Assembly: GCA_000024525.1 (NCBI GenBank)
Contig: CP001769.1
Location: 4,249,001-4,313,000, forward strand
Direction: 5' to 3'
Source of the DNA: Spirosoma linguale DSM 74
Lineage (GTDB): Bacteria > Bacteroidota > Bacteroidia > Cytophagales > Spirosomataceae
DNA length: 64,000 nt
The position numbers and the translations under genes are program-made. The notes beneath the pieces were generated by a model, which did no database searches, was not told where the DNA came from, and saw only the letters and a list, made by a program, of their open reading frames with translations. Below, one piece after another: positions 18,018 through 26,499 of this stretch. Positions within the stretch are counted from its first letter, which is position 1. Each line of letters begins with the position of its first letter.

Positions 18018-18434
18018 ATGACTCCTGACTTTGGCCTCAACGCCGTTCATCGCTATTCGTTCCGGTTTTCGCAGACCGATGTAGTCGATTTTGCCCGCGT
18101 TACGGGCGACAATAACCCGCTTCACCTCGATGCTGACTTTGCCGCCCAAACGCCTTTTAAACGCCCGATTATTCACGGCATGCTGGGGGCGAGTATATTC
18201 ACAAAGGTATTGGGCACCGAATTTCCGGGCTATGGCTCGGTTTATCTGGGCCAAACGCTGGAGTTTTTACGGCCCATGTTTGTCGATACCGACTACGAAG
18301 CCACCTTTACGGTACAGTCGATTGATTCGGCGAAACACACGGCGCAAATTCTGGGTGAGATTCGCGACAAACAAACGGGTAAGGTGACCACCAAAGGCGT
18401 GGCAACACTGATGCACCGCGAGAAAATTATGTAA
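18018..18434 (+). CDS. MaoC family dehydratase / (R)-specific enoyl-CoA hydratase
   Basis: 138 aa, hot-dog fold. FSQTDVVDFARVTGDNNPLHLDADFA is the hydratase-2 motif with catalytic Asp and His (the D-x4-H pattern within DNNPLH), followed by KRPIIHGMLGASIFTKVLG. The enzyme adds water stereospecifically to trans-2-enoyl-CoA. The ATG at 18018 is preferred because a longer TTG form would begin inside the -7 box. It ends before a bidirectional terminator shared with the Hc1-like gene. Confidence 0.88.
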   Translation: MTPDFGLNAVHRYSFRFSQTDVVDFARVTGDNNPLHLDADFAAQTPFKRPIIHGMLGASIFTKVLGTEFPGYGSVYLGQTLEFLRPMFVDTDYEATFTVQSIDSAKHTAQILGEIRDKQTGKVTTKGVATLMHREKIM

Positions 18435-18440
18435 AAAAAA

Positions 18441-18475
18441 ACTCCCTCACCTGGCAGATGCACTGGTGAGGGAGT
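18441..18475. terminator. Bidirectional terminator
   Basis: ACTCCCTCACC at 18441-18451 pairs with GGTGAGGGAGT at 18465-18475. An A-run upstream and a T-rich stretch downstream let it act for both the MaoC and the Hc1-like genes. Confidence 0.85.
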
Positions 18476-18505
18476 CTCTTTTAGCGGTCCGAAAAGACCT
18501 GTTAC

Positions 18506-18685
18506 TTACGCTGCACCGTTTTTCGCATTCTGCACTTCAGAACGGATGTTTTGTGCCAGCGTCTTCAAATCTTGCATTCCTTTACGAACGCGAGTTCCGG
18601 CAGCCTGGTTATTTTTTTCGTAGAATTTCTCGAAATCACTTTCAAGCGACATAACCAAATTCTTTACTTCATCGAAGCGTGCCAT
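18506..18685 (-). CDS. Hc1-like histone H1 family protein
   Basis: 59 aa from MARFDEVKNLVMSLESDF; an in-frame ATG 39 bp upstream would add a tail not seen in relatives. It is helical and Lys-rich (TRVRKGMQDLKTLAQNIRSEV), matching the short histone-H1/Hc1-like proteins of Cytophagales. These are thought to bind or compact DNA, by analogy with chlamydial Hc1; direct evidence in this phylum is thin. Single gene with its own terminator. Confidence 0.82.
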   Translation of the reverse strand: MARFDEVKNLVMSLESDFEKFYEKNNQAAGTRVRKGMQDLKTLAQNIRSEVQNAKNGAA

Positions 18686-18830
18686 AGCGATTTGTATGGG
18701 TTTAAGTGTATGAAAAATGCCCAAATTCCGCTAAAAACGCGGTTTTCGGCTGAAATTTAGTCATTCTCTCATACAGCGCAATAGGCAAGACAAAAAAATA
18801 GCCAAAAAATACAACTTTTCGACTAAAAGC

Positions 18831-20135
18831 CTACTCAGCGGCTGCTTCAGCCGATACTTCTATCGTTTCTGAAGCAATTTCGGTGGTTTTTTGCTTGTAG
18901 TCGCCTTTTGCCAGCTTTTCGGCTACAGCCGAGAACGCTTCGAGGGTTCTTTGCACATCGTCGAGGGTGTGGGCCGCCGTTGGAATGATGCGCAACATAA
19001 CGATCTCTTTGGGCACAACCGGATACACAACAATTGAACAGAAGATACCCCGGTTTTCACGAAGGTCGCGGATGAGGGCGGTCACTTCAGGAATACCACC
19101 CGTCAGATTTTGCAGCAACACGGGCGTAACCGGCGACTGGGTATCGCCAATATCGAAGCCACGTTCTCTCAGGCCATTTTGCAGCGCCCGGACGTTTTCC
19201 CAGAGCTTGTCGCGGAACTCGGAAGAGTTACGAATCATGTCGAGTCGCTTCAACCCACCAACCACATACGGCATCGGCAGTGCCTTGGCGTACGTCTGCG
19301 ACCGCATGTTGTACTTGAGGTACATGATAATGTCGTGATCGCCGGCAATGAATGCACCAATGGCGGCCATCGACTTGGCGAAGGTCGAGAAATACAGGTC
19401 GATACCATCCTGGCAGCCCAGCATTTCGCCAACACCGGCACCGGTAGCCCCCATGGTACCGAAACCGTGTGCGTCGTCGACTAACAACCGGAATTCATAT
19501 TTCTCTTTCAGAGCAACGATTTTGTCGAGACTACCCACTTTTCCCGACATCCCGAAAACACCTTCGGTAATAACCAGGATGCTTCCGTTCTTTTCGGCCG
19601 CTTTTTTGGTAGCCCGCTGGAGGTTCTTCTCCAGACTTTCCATGTCGTTGTGGTTGAACTTGTAGTATTCGCCCATCTTCGCTTTGTGCAGACGGATACC
19701 GTCGATCAGACAGGCGTGGCACTCGGCGTCATAAACGATCACATCACGGTGGTCAACGACGGCTTCGATAGCCGACATAACACCCTGGTACCCGTAGTTC
19801 AGCAGGAAGGAATCTTCTTTACCAACAAACTCGGCCAGTTCTTTTTCAAACTGCTCGTGCAGGTCGCTATTTCCCGACATCATCCGGGCACCCATCGGAT
19901 AAGCCAGGCCCCATTGTGCTGACGCTTCGGCATCGGCTTTCCGGATTTCCGGGTGGTTACCCAGACCCAGGTAATTGTTCAGGCTCCAGTTAAGTACCTC
20001 TTTGCCGCGAAACCGCATATGTGGGCCCAGTTCGCCTTCAAGTTTTGGAAACGCGAAATAATGGTGCCCATTGAACTCCCGCGCGGGCGAACCGATGGGA
20101 CCTAAGTTGTTACGTAGTTTCTCAAATAAATCCAC
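18831..20135 (-). CDS. Alpha-oxoamine synthase family PLP enzyme, probable serine palmitoyltransferase
   Basis: 434 aa, cytosolic. Fold-type I PLP enzyme: H140 (DAECHACLIDG) stacks on the cofactor, D220-x2-H223 (VDDAHGFG) contacts it, and K254 (FSTFAKSMAAIG) binds it. The family includes glycine C-acetyltransferase (Kbl), BioF, HemA and serine palmitoyltransferase. NYLGLGNHPEIRKA and MGARMMSGNSDLHEQFE resemble the Bacteroidota SPT that condenses serine with palmitoyl-CoA in sphingolipid synthesis. Kbl is the main alternative, but no threonine dehydrogenase gene is nearby. The C-terminal 25 residues form an acidic Ala/Glu tail. Confidence 0.8.
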   Translation of the reverse strand: MDLFEKLRNNLGPIGSPAREFNGHHYFAFPKLEGELGPHMRFRGKEVLNWSLNNYLGLGNHPEIRKADAEASAQWGLAYPMGARMMSGNSDLHEQFEKELAEFVGKEDSFLLNYGYQGVMSAIEAVVDHRDVIVYDAECHACLIDGIRLHKAKMGEYYKFNHNDMESLEKNLQRATKKAAEKNGSILVITEGVFGMSGKVGSLDKIVALKEKYEFRLLVDDAHGFGTMGATGAGVGEMLGCQDGIDLYFSTFAKSMAAIGAFIAGDHDIIMYLKYNMRSQTYAKALPMPYVVGGLKRLDMIRNSSEFRDKLWENVRALQNGLRERGFDIGDTQSPVTPVLLQNLTGGIPEVTALIRDLRENRGIFCSIVVYPVVPKEIVMLRIIPTAAHTLDDVQRTLEAFSAVAEKLAKGDYKQKTTEIASETIEVSAEAAAE

Positions 20136-20324
20136 TTATTGCTATTGTTTATCAGGGCAAACCCCGGTTTTTTACAGAGTAAGTGCAAAAATACGGTTAA
20201 CTTTCGGTCACACAAACTCGCGCCCGTAAAATTCAATTCGATAATCAATTTGTCACAAAATCGTATTATTGGTTATTCGTTGTAAAAAAAGCCGCCAACG
20301 CCCTGAAACCCATACTTTGCCGGA

Positions 20325-21878
20325 ATGTTACGCCAGCTACAGCCCGGTTATTTATTCTTAACATTACCAAGTAGTACCGTGCCAACTATTCAGAAAATTC
20401 TTGTCGCCAATCGGGGCGAAATCGCATTGCGGATTATGCGCACCGCCCGCGAAATGGGCATAAAGACCGTAGCCATTTACTCCGAGGCCGACCGAAATGC
20501 CCTTCATGTTCGCTATGCCGACGAAGCGGTATATGTGGGGCCTGCCCCTTCCTCCGAATCATATTTAAAAACAGATGTCATTATTGATGTCTGTAAGCGA
20601 CTGAACGTCGACGCTATTCATCCGGGGTACGGTTTTCTATCCGAAAATGCTGGCTTCGCCCGTTCCGTACGGGAGGCCGGGTTGATTTTCATTGGACCCT
20701 CGCCCGAGAGCATTGAGGTGATGGGGAGCAAACTGGCGGCCAAAGCAGCCGTCGCCAATTATAACATCCCGATGGTTCCGGGCACGCCATCGGCCATCAC
20801 CGACCGGGCCGAGGCCAAAGTCATTTCAGCAAAAATAGGCTACCCGATTCTGATTAAAGCCAGTGCGGGCGGGGGTGGCAAAGGGATGCGTGTCGTGGAA
20901 AATGAAGCCGATTTCGATGAGCAGATGGACCGTGCCGTCAGCGAAGCCATTTCGGCCTTTGGCGACGGGTCGGTGTTTATCGAGAAATATGTCACCTCAC
21001 CCCGGCACGTTGAAATTCAGGTGCTGGGCGATCAGCACGGCAACATCATCCACTTGTTCGAGCGTGAATGTTCGGTGCAGCGCAGGCACCAGAAAGTCGT
21101 TGAAGAAGCCCCTTCGGCTATTCTGACGCCCGAAATCCGGGATGCGATGGGCCGGGCGGCTGTCGATGTAGCCCGTGCCTGCGGGTACTACGGTGCCGGA
21201 ACGGTAGAATTCATCGTGAATGATACGCTCGATTTTTATTTTCTGGAGATGAACACTCGTCTTCAGGTGGAGCACCCCGTAACGGAGCAGATTACGGGCG
21301 TCGATCTGGTGAAGCAGATGATTTACATCGCCGAAGGGAAGCCGCTCACCATCCGGCAGGAAGATTTACAGATCAAAGGCCATGCCGTTGAAGTGCGGGT
21401 TTATGCCGAAGACCCCGCCAACAACTTCCTGCCCGACGTAGGTACGCTCGACACGTACATCCGGCCCCAGGGCAATGGCGTTCGGGTCGACGATGGTTTC
21501 GAGCAGGGCATGGCGATTCCTATTTATTATGACCCCATGATTGCCAAACTGATCACCTACGGCGACACACGGGACGAAGCCATTCAGAAAATGATTCGGG
21601 CCATTGATGAATACCAGATTTCGGGCGTACAAACGACCCTGCCTTTCTGCCGCTTTGTGATGGAGCACGACGCGTTCCGATCGGGTCAGTTCGACACGGG
21701 TTTTGTCAGTAAGTACTTCACCCCCGACAAACTAACCCCCGCCCCCGATGCCACCGAGCAGCAACTAGCCGCCGTTCTGGCTGCATGGCTGATGGAGACG
21801 AATAAACCCAAAAGCACTGGCGCTGCCGTGACAACAACATCGGCAAAAAGCAAGTGGAAAGCGAATAGACTGGCATAA
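20325..21878 (+). CDS. accC: Biotin carboxylase subunit of an acyl-CoA carboxylase
   Basis: 517 aa from the ATG at 20325. The conserved start (IQKILVANRGEIALRIMRTA) begins near residue 21, so a GTG at 20379 (499 aa) fits family length equally well. ATP-grasp features are the KASAGGGGKGMRVV glycine loop, HVEIQVLGDQHGN, EFIVNDTLDFYFLEMNTRLQ and EHPVTEQITGVDLV. It carboxylates biotin on a carrier protein using ATP and bicarbonate. No accB or carboxyltransferase is adjacent. A TACTTTG sequence ends 5 nt before the ATG, so the transcript may begin very close to it. Confidence 0.9.
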   Translation: MLRQLQPGYLFLTLPSSTVPTIQKILVANRGEIALRIMRTAREMGIKTVAIYSEADRNALHVRYADEAVYVGPAPSSESYLKTDVIIDVCKRLNVDAIHPGYGFLSENAGFARSVREAGLIFIGPSPESIEVMGSKLAAKAAVANYNIPMVPGTPSAITDRAEAKVISAKIGYPILIKASAGGGGKGMRVVENEADFDEQMDRAVSEAISAFGDGSVFIEKYVTSPRHVEIQVLGDQHGNIIHLFERECSVQRRHQKVVEEAPSAILTPEIRDAMGRAAVDVARACGYYGAGTVEFIVNDTLDFYFLEMNTRLQVEHPVTEQITGVDLVKQMIYIAEGKPLTIRQEDLQIKGHAVEVRVYAEDPANNFLPDVGTLDTYIRPQGNGVRVDDGFEQGMAIPIYYDPMIAKLITYGDTRDEAIQKMIRAIDEYQISGVQTTLPFCRFVMEHDAFRSGQFDTGFVSKYFTPDKLTPAPDATEQQLAAVLAAWLMETNKPKSTGAAVTTTSAKSKWKANRLA

Positions 21879-21880
21879 GC

Positions 21881-21920
21881 ATTTTTTGTTGTTCCGGCTA
21901 CAGCCGGAACAACAAAAAAT
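21881..21920. terminator. Perfect 19-bp inverted repeat between converging genes
   Basis: Arms at 21881-21899 and 21902-21920 are identical in inverted orientation, with A/T-run ends and a 2-nt spacer. It separates accC from the CDF exporter gene and touches the latter's stop codon. Confidence 0.9.
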
Positions 21921-22804
21921 CATACCGGTTCAATGTGCACTAATACGTCGTATACGGCGGGTCTGGCATCCAGAATAGCCGCTTTTACGGCATGGGCGAT
22001 GTCGTGTCCCTGGCTGACGGTCAGGTTACCGGGTACCCGGACATGCAGGTCTACGAAGTATTCGAAGCCTGTTTTACGTACCCTGAATTTATCGATGCCT
22101 TTCACCTCCGGAACCGTCATGGCCAGCGTTTGTAACTCCTGCTGCCAGTCGCCTTCGGGGGTTTCATCCATAATTTCGCCGAACGACGGGCGGAAAATAT
22201 GGTAGGCGTTATAAACGATAAAGCCCGATGCCAGCAGAGCCGCCCAGTCATCGGCACTTTCGTAGCCCGGCCCACCAATCAGGGCAATGCTGATGCCGAC
22301 GAAGGCCGTTAGCGACGTGATGGCATCGCTGCGGTGGTGCCAGGCATCGGCTTTTACGGCGCTGCTTTCCGTTTCATGGCCTACCTGCGCAACACGCCGG
22401 AACAGAACTTCTTTCACAATGACAACGCCTGCCAGCACCGCCAGCGTAAATGGGGCCGGGGTTTCGTGCGGTACGCGTATATTCTGAATACTCTGCACGG
22501 CAATCAGAATGGCGGCCCCTACCAGGGCGAAGGCCACCACAATAGCCGCCAGCGGTTCTGCTTTTCCATGTCCGTACGGGTGATTATGGTCGGGAGCGCG
22601 GGCGGCCGTACGAAGGCCTATCCACACAAAGATGGATGTCACTATATCAGTGGCCGATTCCATAGCATCGGCAATAAGCGCGTATGAATTTCCCAGCCAC
22701 CCGGCGGTTCCTTTAACCAATACAAGCCCGATATTGACGGCTATACCTACCAGGGTCGACTTCTGTCCGCGCTCAGCCTGATGGGGTTTAAGTTGTTCTT
22801 CCAT
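21920..22804 (-). CDS. Cation diffusion facilitator family transporter
   Basis: 294 aa. Six membrane helices (about 15-210) are followed by a cytosolic C-terminal domain. NSYALIADAMESATD in TM2 carries the Asp of the zinc site, HNHPYGHGKAEPLA is the His loop, and VKADAWHHRSDAITS in TM5 carries H and D. This is the FieF/YiiP-like pattern for proton-driven export of Zn2+, Fe2+ or Cd2+. The ion cannot be fixed from sequence. The gene is monocistronic. Confidence 0.9.
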   Translation of the reverse strand: MEEQLKPHQAERGQKSTLVGIAVNIGLVLVKGTAGWLGNSYALIADAMESATDIVTSIFVWIGLRTAARAPDHNHPYGHGKAEPLAAIVVAFALVGAAILIAVQSIQNIRVPHETPAPFTLAVLAGVVIVKEVLFRRVAQVGHETESSAVKADAWHHRSDAITSLTAFVGISIALIGGPGYESADDWAALLASGFIVYNAYHIFRPSFGEIMDETPEGDWQQELQTLAMTVPEVKGIDKFRVRKTGFEYFVDLHVRVPGNLTVSQGHDIAHAVKAAILDARPAVYDVLVHIEPV

Positions 22805-22844
22805 TGATCTCTTATTGTCAGACAGCTAATTCAATTAATAACAT

Positions 22845-22914
22845 GTAGCCTGGACGGCCACGTCCGGGTGAAAAATAGGTTTTATGTGCACCCGGACGTG
22901 GCCTGGACGGCTAC
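22845..22914. repeat. Inverted repeat in the 22805-23178 gap
   Basis: Arms at 22845-22870 and 22889-22914 pair over 26 positions with a short mismatched inner block (TGGAC against GTCCA orientation). The rest of this 374-bp gap shows no convincing gene; a 61-codon frame at 22983-23168 lacks coding character. Confidence 0.7.
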
Positions 22915-23178
22915 TCAACCGGCTGTTTTGGTGCGTTCGGCACTAATAAAGTAAGCCCCCTGCCGGACTATTGACGAAGGGTTTATTGTAGATGGTAACC
23001 TAACTTCTGTCCGATGGTTTTGCGTAGGTCCAATCTGAATGGATACATTTCAGACGGACGCTGAACTGAATAATCGTTTGCAGTTGATTGGCTAACTCGT
23101 TGAGTAACGAAGCCACAAAACCGACACCCATGCCCATACAGCACAGGTTCGAATGGTCTTATAATCAAAAAGAGCGTG

Positions 23179-23571
23179 TTAGCCTAAGCGGGGCGGCTGA
23201 AACAGCGGAGAATTCACCTGGAAGGAATAGAGATTTTCGTACGAAAAACGCACGGGCAGCAGGATAAGTAATCCGGCCGCTACATCGGGACGCCATTGCA
23301 GATACGTCAGGATAAAGACAAAACCCGATGAGAGGTGGTTGTACATGGGCAGTTTAACGCCCTTGTGCGGAGTTTTGGCGTGTTTGGAAGCTATGTTGTA
23401 GTGAAGCTCCAGAAATTGCCAGAAATCGAAGCCGTCGCCAGCCGCCTGCTTGTGCAGCTTGTAATGCGACACCAGGCCGGGGAGTTTGTACACCTCTTCC
23501 ACGTCGGTCTGTGGAAACAGACTTCCCGCCAGCATGAGCATACCCAGAAAAAGTGCCACTACCGATTTCAT
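23179..23571 (-). CDS. Small exported hypothetical protein conserved in Bacteroidota
   Basis: 130 aa with a signal peptide (1-20, SLFPQ). The mature part shows VYKLPGLVSHYKLHKQ, then FWQFLELHYN and KGVKLPMYNHLSSGF, a pattern I recognise from short uncharacterised Bacteroidota periplasmic proteins (KLP...H.H...F..F..MHY...KLPF). Role unknown. It is separated from adhP by a 38-bp perfect palindrome. Confidence 0.72.
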   Translation of the reverse strand: MKSVVALFLGMLMLAGSLFPQTDVEEVYKLPGLVSHYKLHKQAAGDGFDFWQFLELHYNIASKHAKTPHKGVKLPMYNHLSSGFVFILTYLQWRPDVAAGLLILLPVRFSYENLYSFQVNSPLFQPPRLG

Positions 23572-23640
23572 GCCGCAAAGGTACGGCTCAGTATGTCGGA
23601 TTCCGAGTTAAAAGGTCAAACTAGAAGGTTAACCGGGTAT

Positions 23641-23719
23641 GAGCGCTGGATGGCACGTATGGGTCAAACGCCATATCTCCAAGATATGGCGTTTGACCCA
23701 TACGTGCCATCCAGCGCTC
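23641..23719. repeat. Perfect 38-bp inverted repeat (palindrome A)
   Basis: Arms 23641-23678 and 23682-23719 are perfectly complementary with a 3-nt loop, directly beyond the adhP stop codon. The innermost 13 bp of each arm (AAACGCCATATCT) are shared with the palindrome at 53102-53176, whose outer arms differ. A T-run follows only on the plus side. Confidence 0.9.
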
Positions 23720-23723
23720 CTTT

Positions 23724-24752
23724 TTACTGAAAATCCAGAATAACGCGGCCGTCAATCTGTCCCGCTTTCATATCGGCAAGTACCTGGTTGATGTTGTCGA
23801 GTCGTTCGGTTCGGTAATGGACGTGTACTTTGCCATCGGCGGCAAAAGCCAGACTTTCAGTTAAATCCTGCCGCGTACCCACTATGGAGCCGCGAATGGT
23901 TTTCCGGTTCAGGGTTACGTCGAAGATATTGACATCAAAATCACCCGGTGGCAAACCAACCAGCGAGAGCGTTCCTTTCCGGCGCAGCATATCCACGCCC
24001 TGTGCGAAGGCCGTTCGGGAAACGGCGGTCACCAGTACGCCATGCGCTCCACCAATTTTGTCCTGAACAATAGTGGCAGGATCTTCGGTGGCCGCGTTTA
24101 TCGTTAGATCGGCACCAACTTCGCTCGCCAGCGCCAGTTTTTCGGAGCTGATATCGACGGCTACCACGTGCATACCCATGGCTTTGGCATACTGAACGGC
24201 CAGGTGACCCAGCCCGCCAATACCCGAAATAACTACCCATTCGCCCGGTTTTACTTCTGTTTCTTTCAGACCCTTATATACCGTCACGCCAGCACAGAGG
24301 ATGGGGGCCGCGTCGATGAACGACAGGCTATCGGGAATATGACCTACATAATCGGGGTTGGCAACTACGTATTCGGCATAGCTTCCCTGCACTGAATAGC
24401 CCGTATTCTGCTGATTATGACAAAGTGTTTCCCAACCCGAATAGCAGTATTCGCAGTGCCCACAGGCGGAGTAAAGCCAGGGAACACCAACCCGGTCGCC
24501 TTCGTGGATATGGGTTACGCCCGCTCCCACCGCCACAACGGTACCCACGCCTTCGTGGCCGGGAATGAGCGGCAGGGTGGCCTTAACGGGCCAGTCGCCA
24601 TCAATGGCGTGCAAATCGGTATGACAAACGCCACACGCGGCTACTTTAACCAGTATCTGACCGGGTCCAACGGTTGGTACCGGAATCGTTTCGAGTTGTA
24701 ATGGCTGCCCATATCCGTGCAGGACAGCCGCTTTCATCGTTGATGGAATCAT
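23724..24752 (-). CDS. adhP: Zinc-dependent alcohol dehydrogenase
   Basis: 342 aa medium-chain dehydrogenase. Catalytic zinc ligands are in [10 protein letters not shown] (C43) and PGHEGVG; structural zinc cysteines are in [15 protein letters not shown]. The NAD-binding motif is [18 protein letters not shown]. It interconverts alcohols and aldehydes and would recycle NADH by making ethanol in fermentation. A second ATG (24737) is possible, but [10 protein letters not shown] is usual in relatives. The promoter has a perfect -7 box TAGGTTTG and an FNR-like site centred 29.5 bp upstream of it, which places the gene in the low-oxygen set. Confidence 0.92.
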   Translation of the reverse strand: MIPSTMKAAVLHGYGQPLQLETIPVPTVGPGQILVKVAACGVCHTDLHAIDGDWPVKATLPLIPGHEGVGTVVAVGAGVTHIHEGDRVGVPWLYSACGHCEYCYSGWETLCHNQQNTGYSVQGSYAEYVVANPDYVGHIPDSLSFIDAAPILCAGVTVYKGLKETEVKPGEWVVISGIGGLGHLAVQYAKAMGMHVVAVDISSEKLALASEVGADLTINAATEDPATIVQDKIGGAHGVLVTAVSRTAFAQGVDMLRRKGTLSLVGLPPGDFDVNIFDVTLNRKTIRGSIVGTRQDLTESLAFAADGKVHVHYRTERLDNINQVLADMKAGQIDGRVILDFQ

Positions 24753-24778
24753 GATTTGGCGTGTTATAAACTACGACA

Positions 24779-24822
24779 CAAACCTACAAGCGCCTATCCT
24801 GTCGTAGCATGATGCCGATCAG
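24779..24822 (-). promoter_or_regulatory. adhP promoter with FNR-like operator
   Basis: Minus-strand TAGGTTTG (24786-24779) is a perfect -7 box. ATGA-TGCCGA-TCAG (24809-24822, 7 of 8 to CTGA-N6-TCAG) is centred 29.5 bp upstream of its first base. Confidence 0.7.
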
Positions 24823-24944
24823 TTCGCCAGCAAATCTGCATCATGGAAAGCCGCCTGCACACCCGCCATCTTTACCCACCAAGCCGCGTGACAGGCGCAC
24901 CGACTGACTCGTTCGTGCCTCACGCTTATATAAACGTACATCAT

Positions 24945-25886
24945 ATGCTCGTTACGCTCACGCTCAACCCGGCCGTGGACATTAGCATGACCATTGACCG
25001 GCTAATTCCCGAACAGAAGCTCCATTGCTCCCAGCCCCGTTACGATGCCGGTGGGGGCGGTCTCAATGTATCCAAAGCCATTCATCGGCTGGGCGGTGCC
25101 TCAACGGCCCTGTTCACGTCGGGCGGTTCGGCGGGGCTTACCCTACAGGACCTGGTAAAAAAGGAAGGTATCGACTACGAACTAATCGACATCGATGGCC
25201 TGACGCGTGAGTGTTTTGTGGTTACGGAAACCGTACCCAACAACCAGTTTCGATTTGGTACGCCCGGCCCTATCCTCAGTCCGGGTGAGGCCAGTGCCTG
25301 TCTGGCCCGGCTGAAAACAATGCCCAACCCGATCGATTATCTAATTGCCAGCGGTAGTTTACCACCCGGCCTGCCAGTCGATTTCTACGCGCACATTGCC
25401 CGTATTGCCAAACAGCGGGATATTCGCCTGGTTCTCGACACAGCCGGAGAGGCTTTGCAGGCGGCCCTTGAGGAGGGCGTTTTCCTGATTAAGCCTAACC
25501 TGGGCGAACTGGCTCACCTTGTGGGTGTGGAACGGCTCGAAACGGTGCAGATTGTCGAAGCAGCCCAAAGCCTGATTCAGGCAGGCCGCTGCCAAGTCGT
25601 TGTTGTTTCGCAGGGTCCGCGGGGAGCTACGCTGGTAACATCCAACGAGCATGAGTTTGTGCAGGCACCCCTGATTGAAAAAGTTAGTACCGTGGGGGCC
25701 GGTGACAGTCTGGTGGGGGGAATGGTCTACGCCCTGTCGCAGGGGAAATCGTTTAGCGATATGATTCGGCTGGGGGTGGCCTGCGGAACAGCCGCCACCA
25801 TGAACCCCGGCACCGAACTCTTTCACAAAGCCGACGTCGACCGATTGCTGAACTGGATTAACCAGCAACAGACATGCTGGGTTTAG
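24945..25886 (+). CDS. PfkB-family hexose kinase (6-phosphofructokinase II / 1-phosphofructokinase type)
   Basis: 313 aa from the ATG at 24945; the frame opens upstream (24843), but relatives begin at MLVTLTLNPAVDIS. GGGGLNVSKAIHRLGG is the N-terminal PfkB signature, and STVGAGDSLVGGMVYAL is the ATP/anion-hole motif with the catalytic Asp. Length matches E. coli Pfk-2 (309 aa). It phosphorylates a sugar phosphate such as fructose 6-phosphate or tagatose 6-phosphate; without a PTS or fructose gene nearby, a glycolytic role is likeliest. It is divergent from adhP, and the FNR-like site between them may serve both. Confidence 0.85.
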   Translation: MLVTLTLNPAVDISMTIDRLIPEQKLHCSQPRYDAGGGGLNVSKAIHRLGGASTALFTSGGSAGLTLQDLVKKEGIDYELIDIDGLTRECFVVTETVPNNQFRFGTPGPILSPGEASACLARLKTMPNPIDYLIASGSLPPGLPVDFYAHIARIAKQRDIRLVLDTAGEALQAALEEGVFLIKPNLGELAHLVGVERLETVQIVEAAQSLIQAGRCQVVVVSQGPRGATLVTSNEHEFVQAPLIEKVSTVGAGDSLVGGMVYALSQGKSFSDMIRLGVACGTAATMNPGTELFHKADVDRLLNWINQQQTCWV

Positions 25887-25905
25887 CAAAGCCTGTTATA
25901 ACCGA

Positions 25906-25945
25906 CGCTTTTGCCAGTCGAAGTGAACTGCGACTGGCGAAAGCG
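25906..25945 (+). terminator. Hairpin after the pfkB-type gene
   Basis: Arms at 25906-25920 and 25931-25945 pair 14 of 15, about 20 bp after the stop codon, followed by GCTGCTTTTGC. Confidence 0.6.
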
Positions 25946-25977
25946 CTGCTTTTGCTTGGTTTCACAAACTGGAAAGC

Positions 25978-26043
25978 ACCACAGAGCCGCAGGGTGCACA
26001 GAGATTCCGGTGGGATGCCTCTGTGTTCACTGCGGCTCTGTGG
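25978..26043. repeat. Intergenic inverted repeat, CACAGAG-type
   Basis: Arms at 25978-26003 and 26018-26043 pair over most of 26 bp (ACCACAGAGCCGCAG and inverse at the ends). The CACAGAG words match those at 8601 and, less well, 11622. Confidence 0.7.
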
Positions 26044-26091
26044 TTAACTACCTTTTAGCAGACTTCTGCCGTCGGGTACGATACAGATCAC

Positions 26092-26487
26092 TCAGAACGT
26101 TGGCTGTAGAACCATGTACTGGCGGATTTCGGATTTAAACGTGCGAAAGTCAGCATGGAAGCTATCCATTTCCTGACGCAGGTACTGGTGATTCAGGCGC
26201 GTATCGGCATCCAGCACATGATCGGCCCGGACACCGGCCGCTACCTGCTCATCGACATCCCGGATTTCGTCCAGCAGCCGTTTGCTCAGCCTCCGAAAAT
26301 GGTGCAGTTGGCTAATCTCTCCTTTCCAGGTATCGGATTCGGTCACCCGATCGGACAACCCTTCACTCAATGTTCCCAGCAACTCTTCCCAGAAGTTAAC
26401 TTCCTGAAGAGCCAGTTCGAGTTCGTTTCGCCAGATCCGCTGCAAAAGGTGCACATCTGTGAGCTGGCGGTATTTCGCGGTGTTCAT
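26092..26487 (-). CDS. Hypothetical helical protein in the usp operon
   Basis: 131 aa, soluble, almost wholly helical by composition (heptad-like Leu and charged residues, ELELALQEVNFWEELL, RRLSKRLLDEIRDVDEQV). No motif is recognised; a helical bundle or coiled coil is likely. It follows the two Usp genes on the same strand with a 12-bp gap, so it is very probably co-transcribed with them and under the FNR-like site at 28625. Confidence 0.7.
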   Translation of the reverse strand: MNTAKYRQLTDVHLLQRIWRNELELALQEVNFWEELLGTLSEGLSDRVTESDTWKGEISQLHHFRRLSKRLLDEIRDVDEQVAAGVRADHVLDADTRLNHQYLRQEMDSFHADFRTFKSEIRQYMVLQPTF

Positions 26488-26499
26488 ACTAGTTTTCAG

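Noticed and set aside
22983..23168. 61-codon minus-strand frame in the 22805-23178 gap
   Set aside because: No domain, no upstream signal and atypical composition; probably chance.
23335..23730. 131-codon plus-strand frame crossing palindrome A
   Set aside because: It overlaps a conserved secreted-protein gene on the other strand, and its end is made of the palindrome.
24843..24944. Longer N-terminus for the pfkB-type kinase
   Set aside because: The added 34 residues precede the conserved MLVTLTLNPAVD start and make the protein longer than its family.
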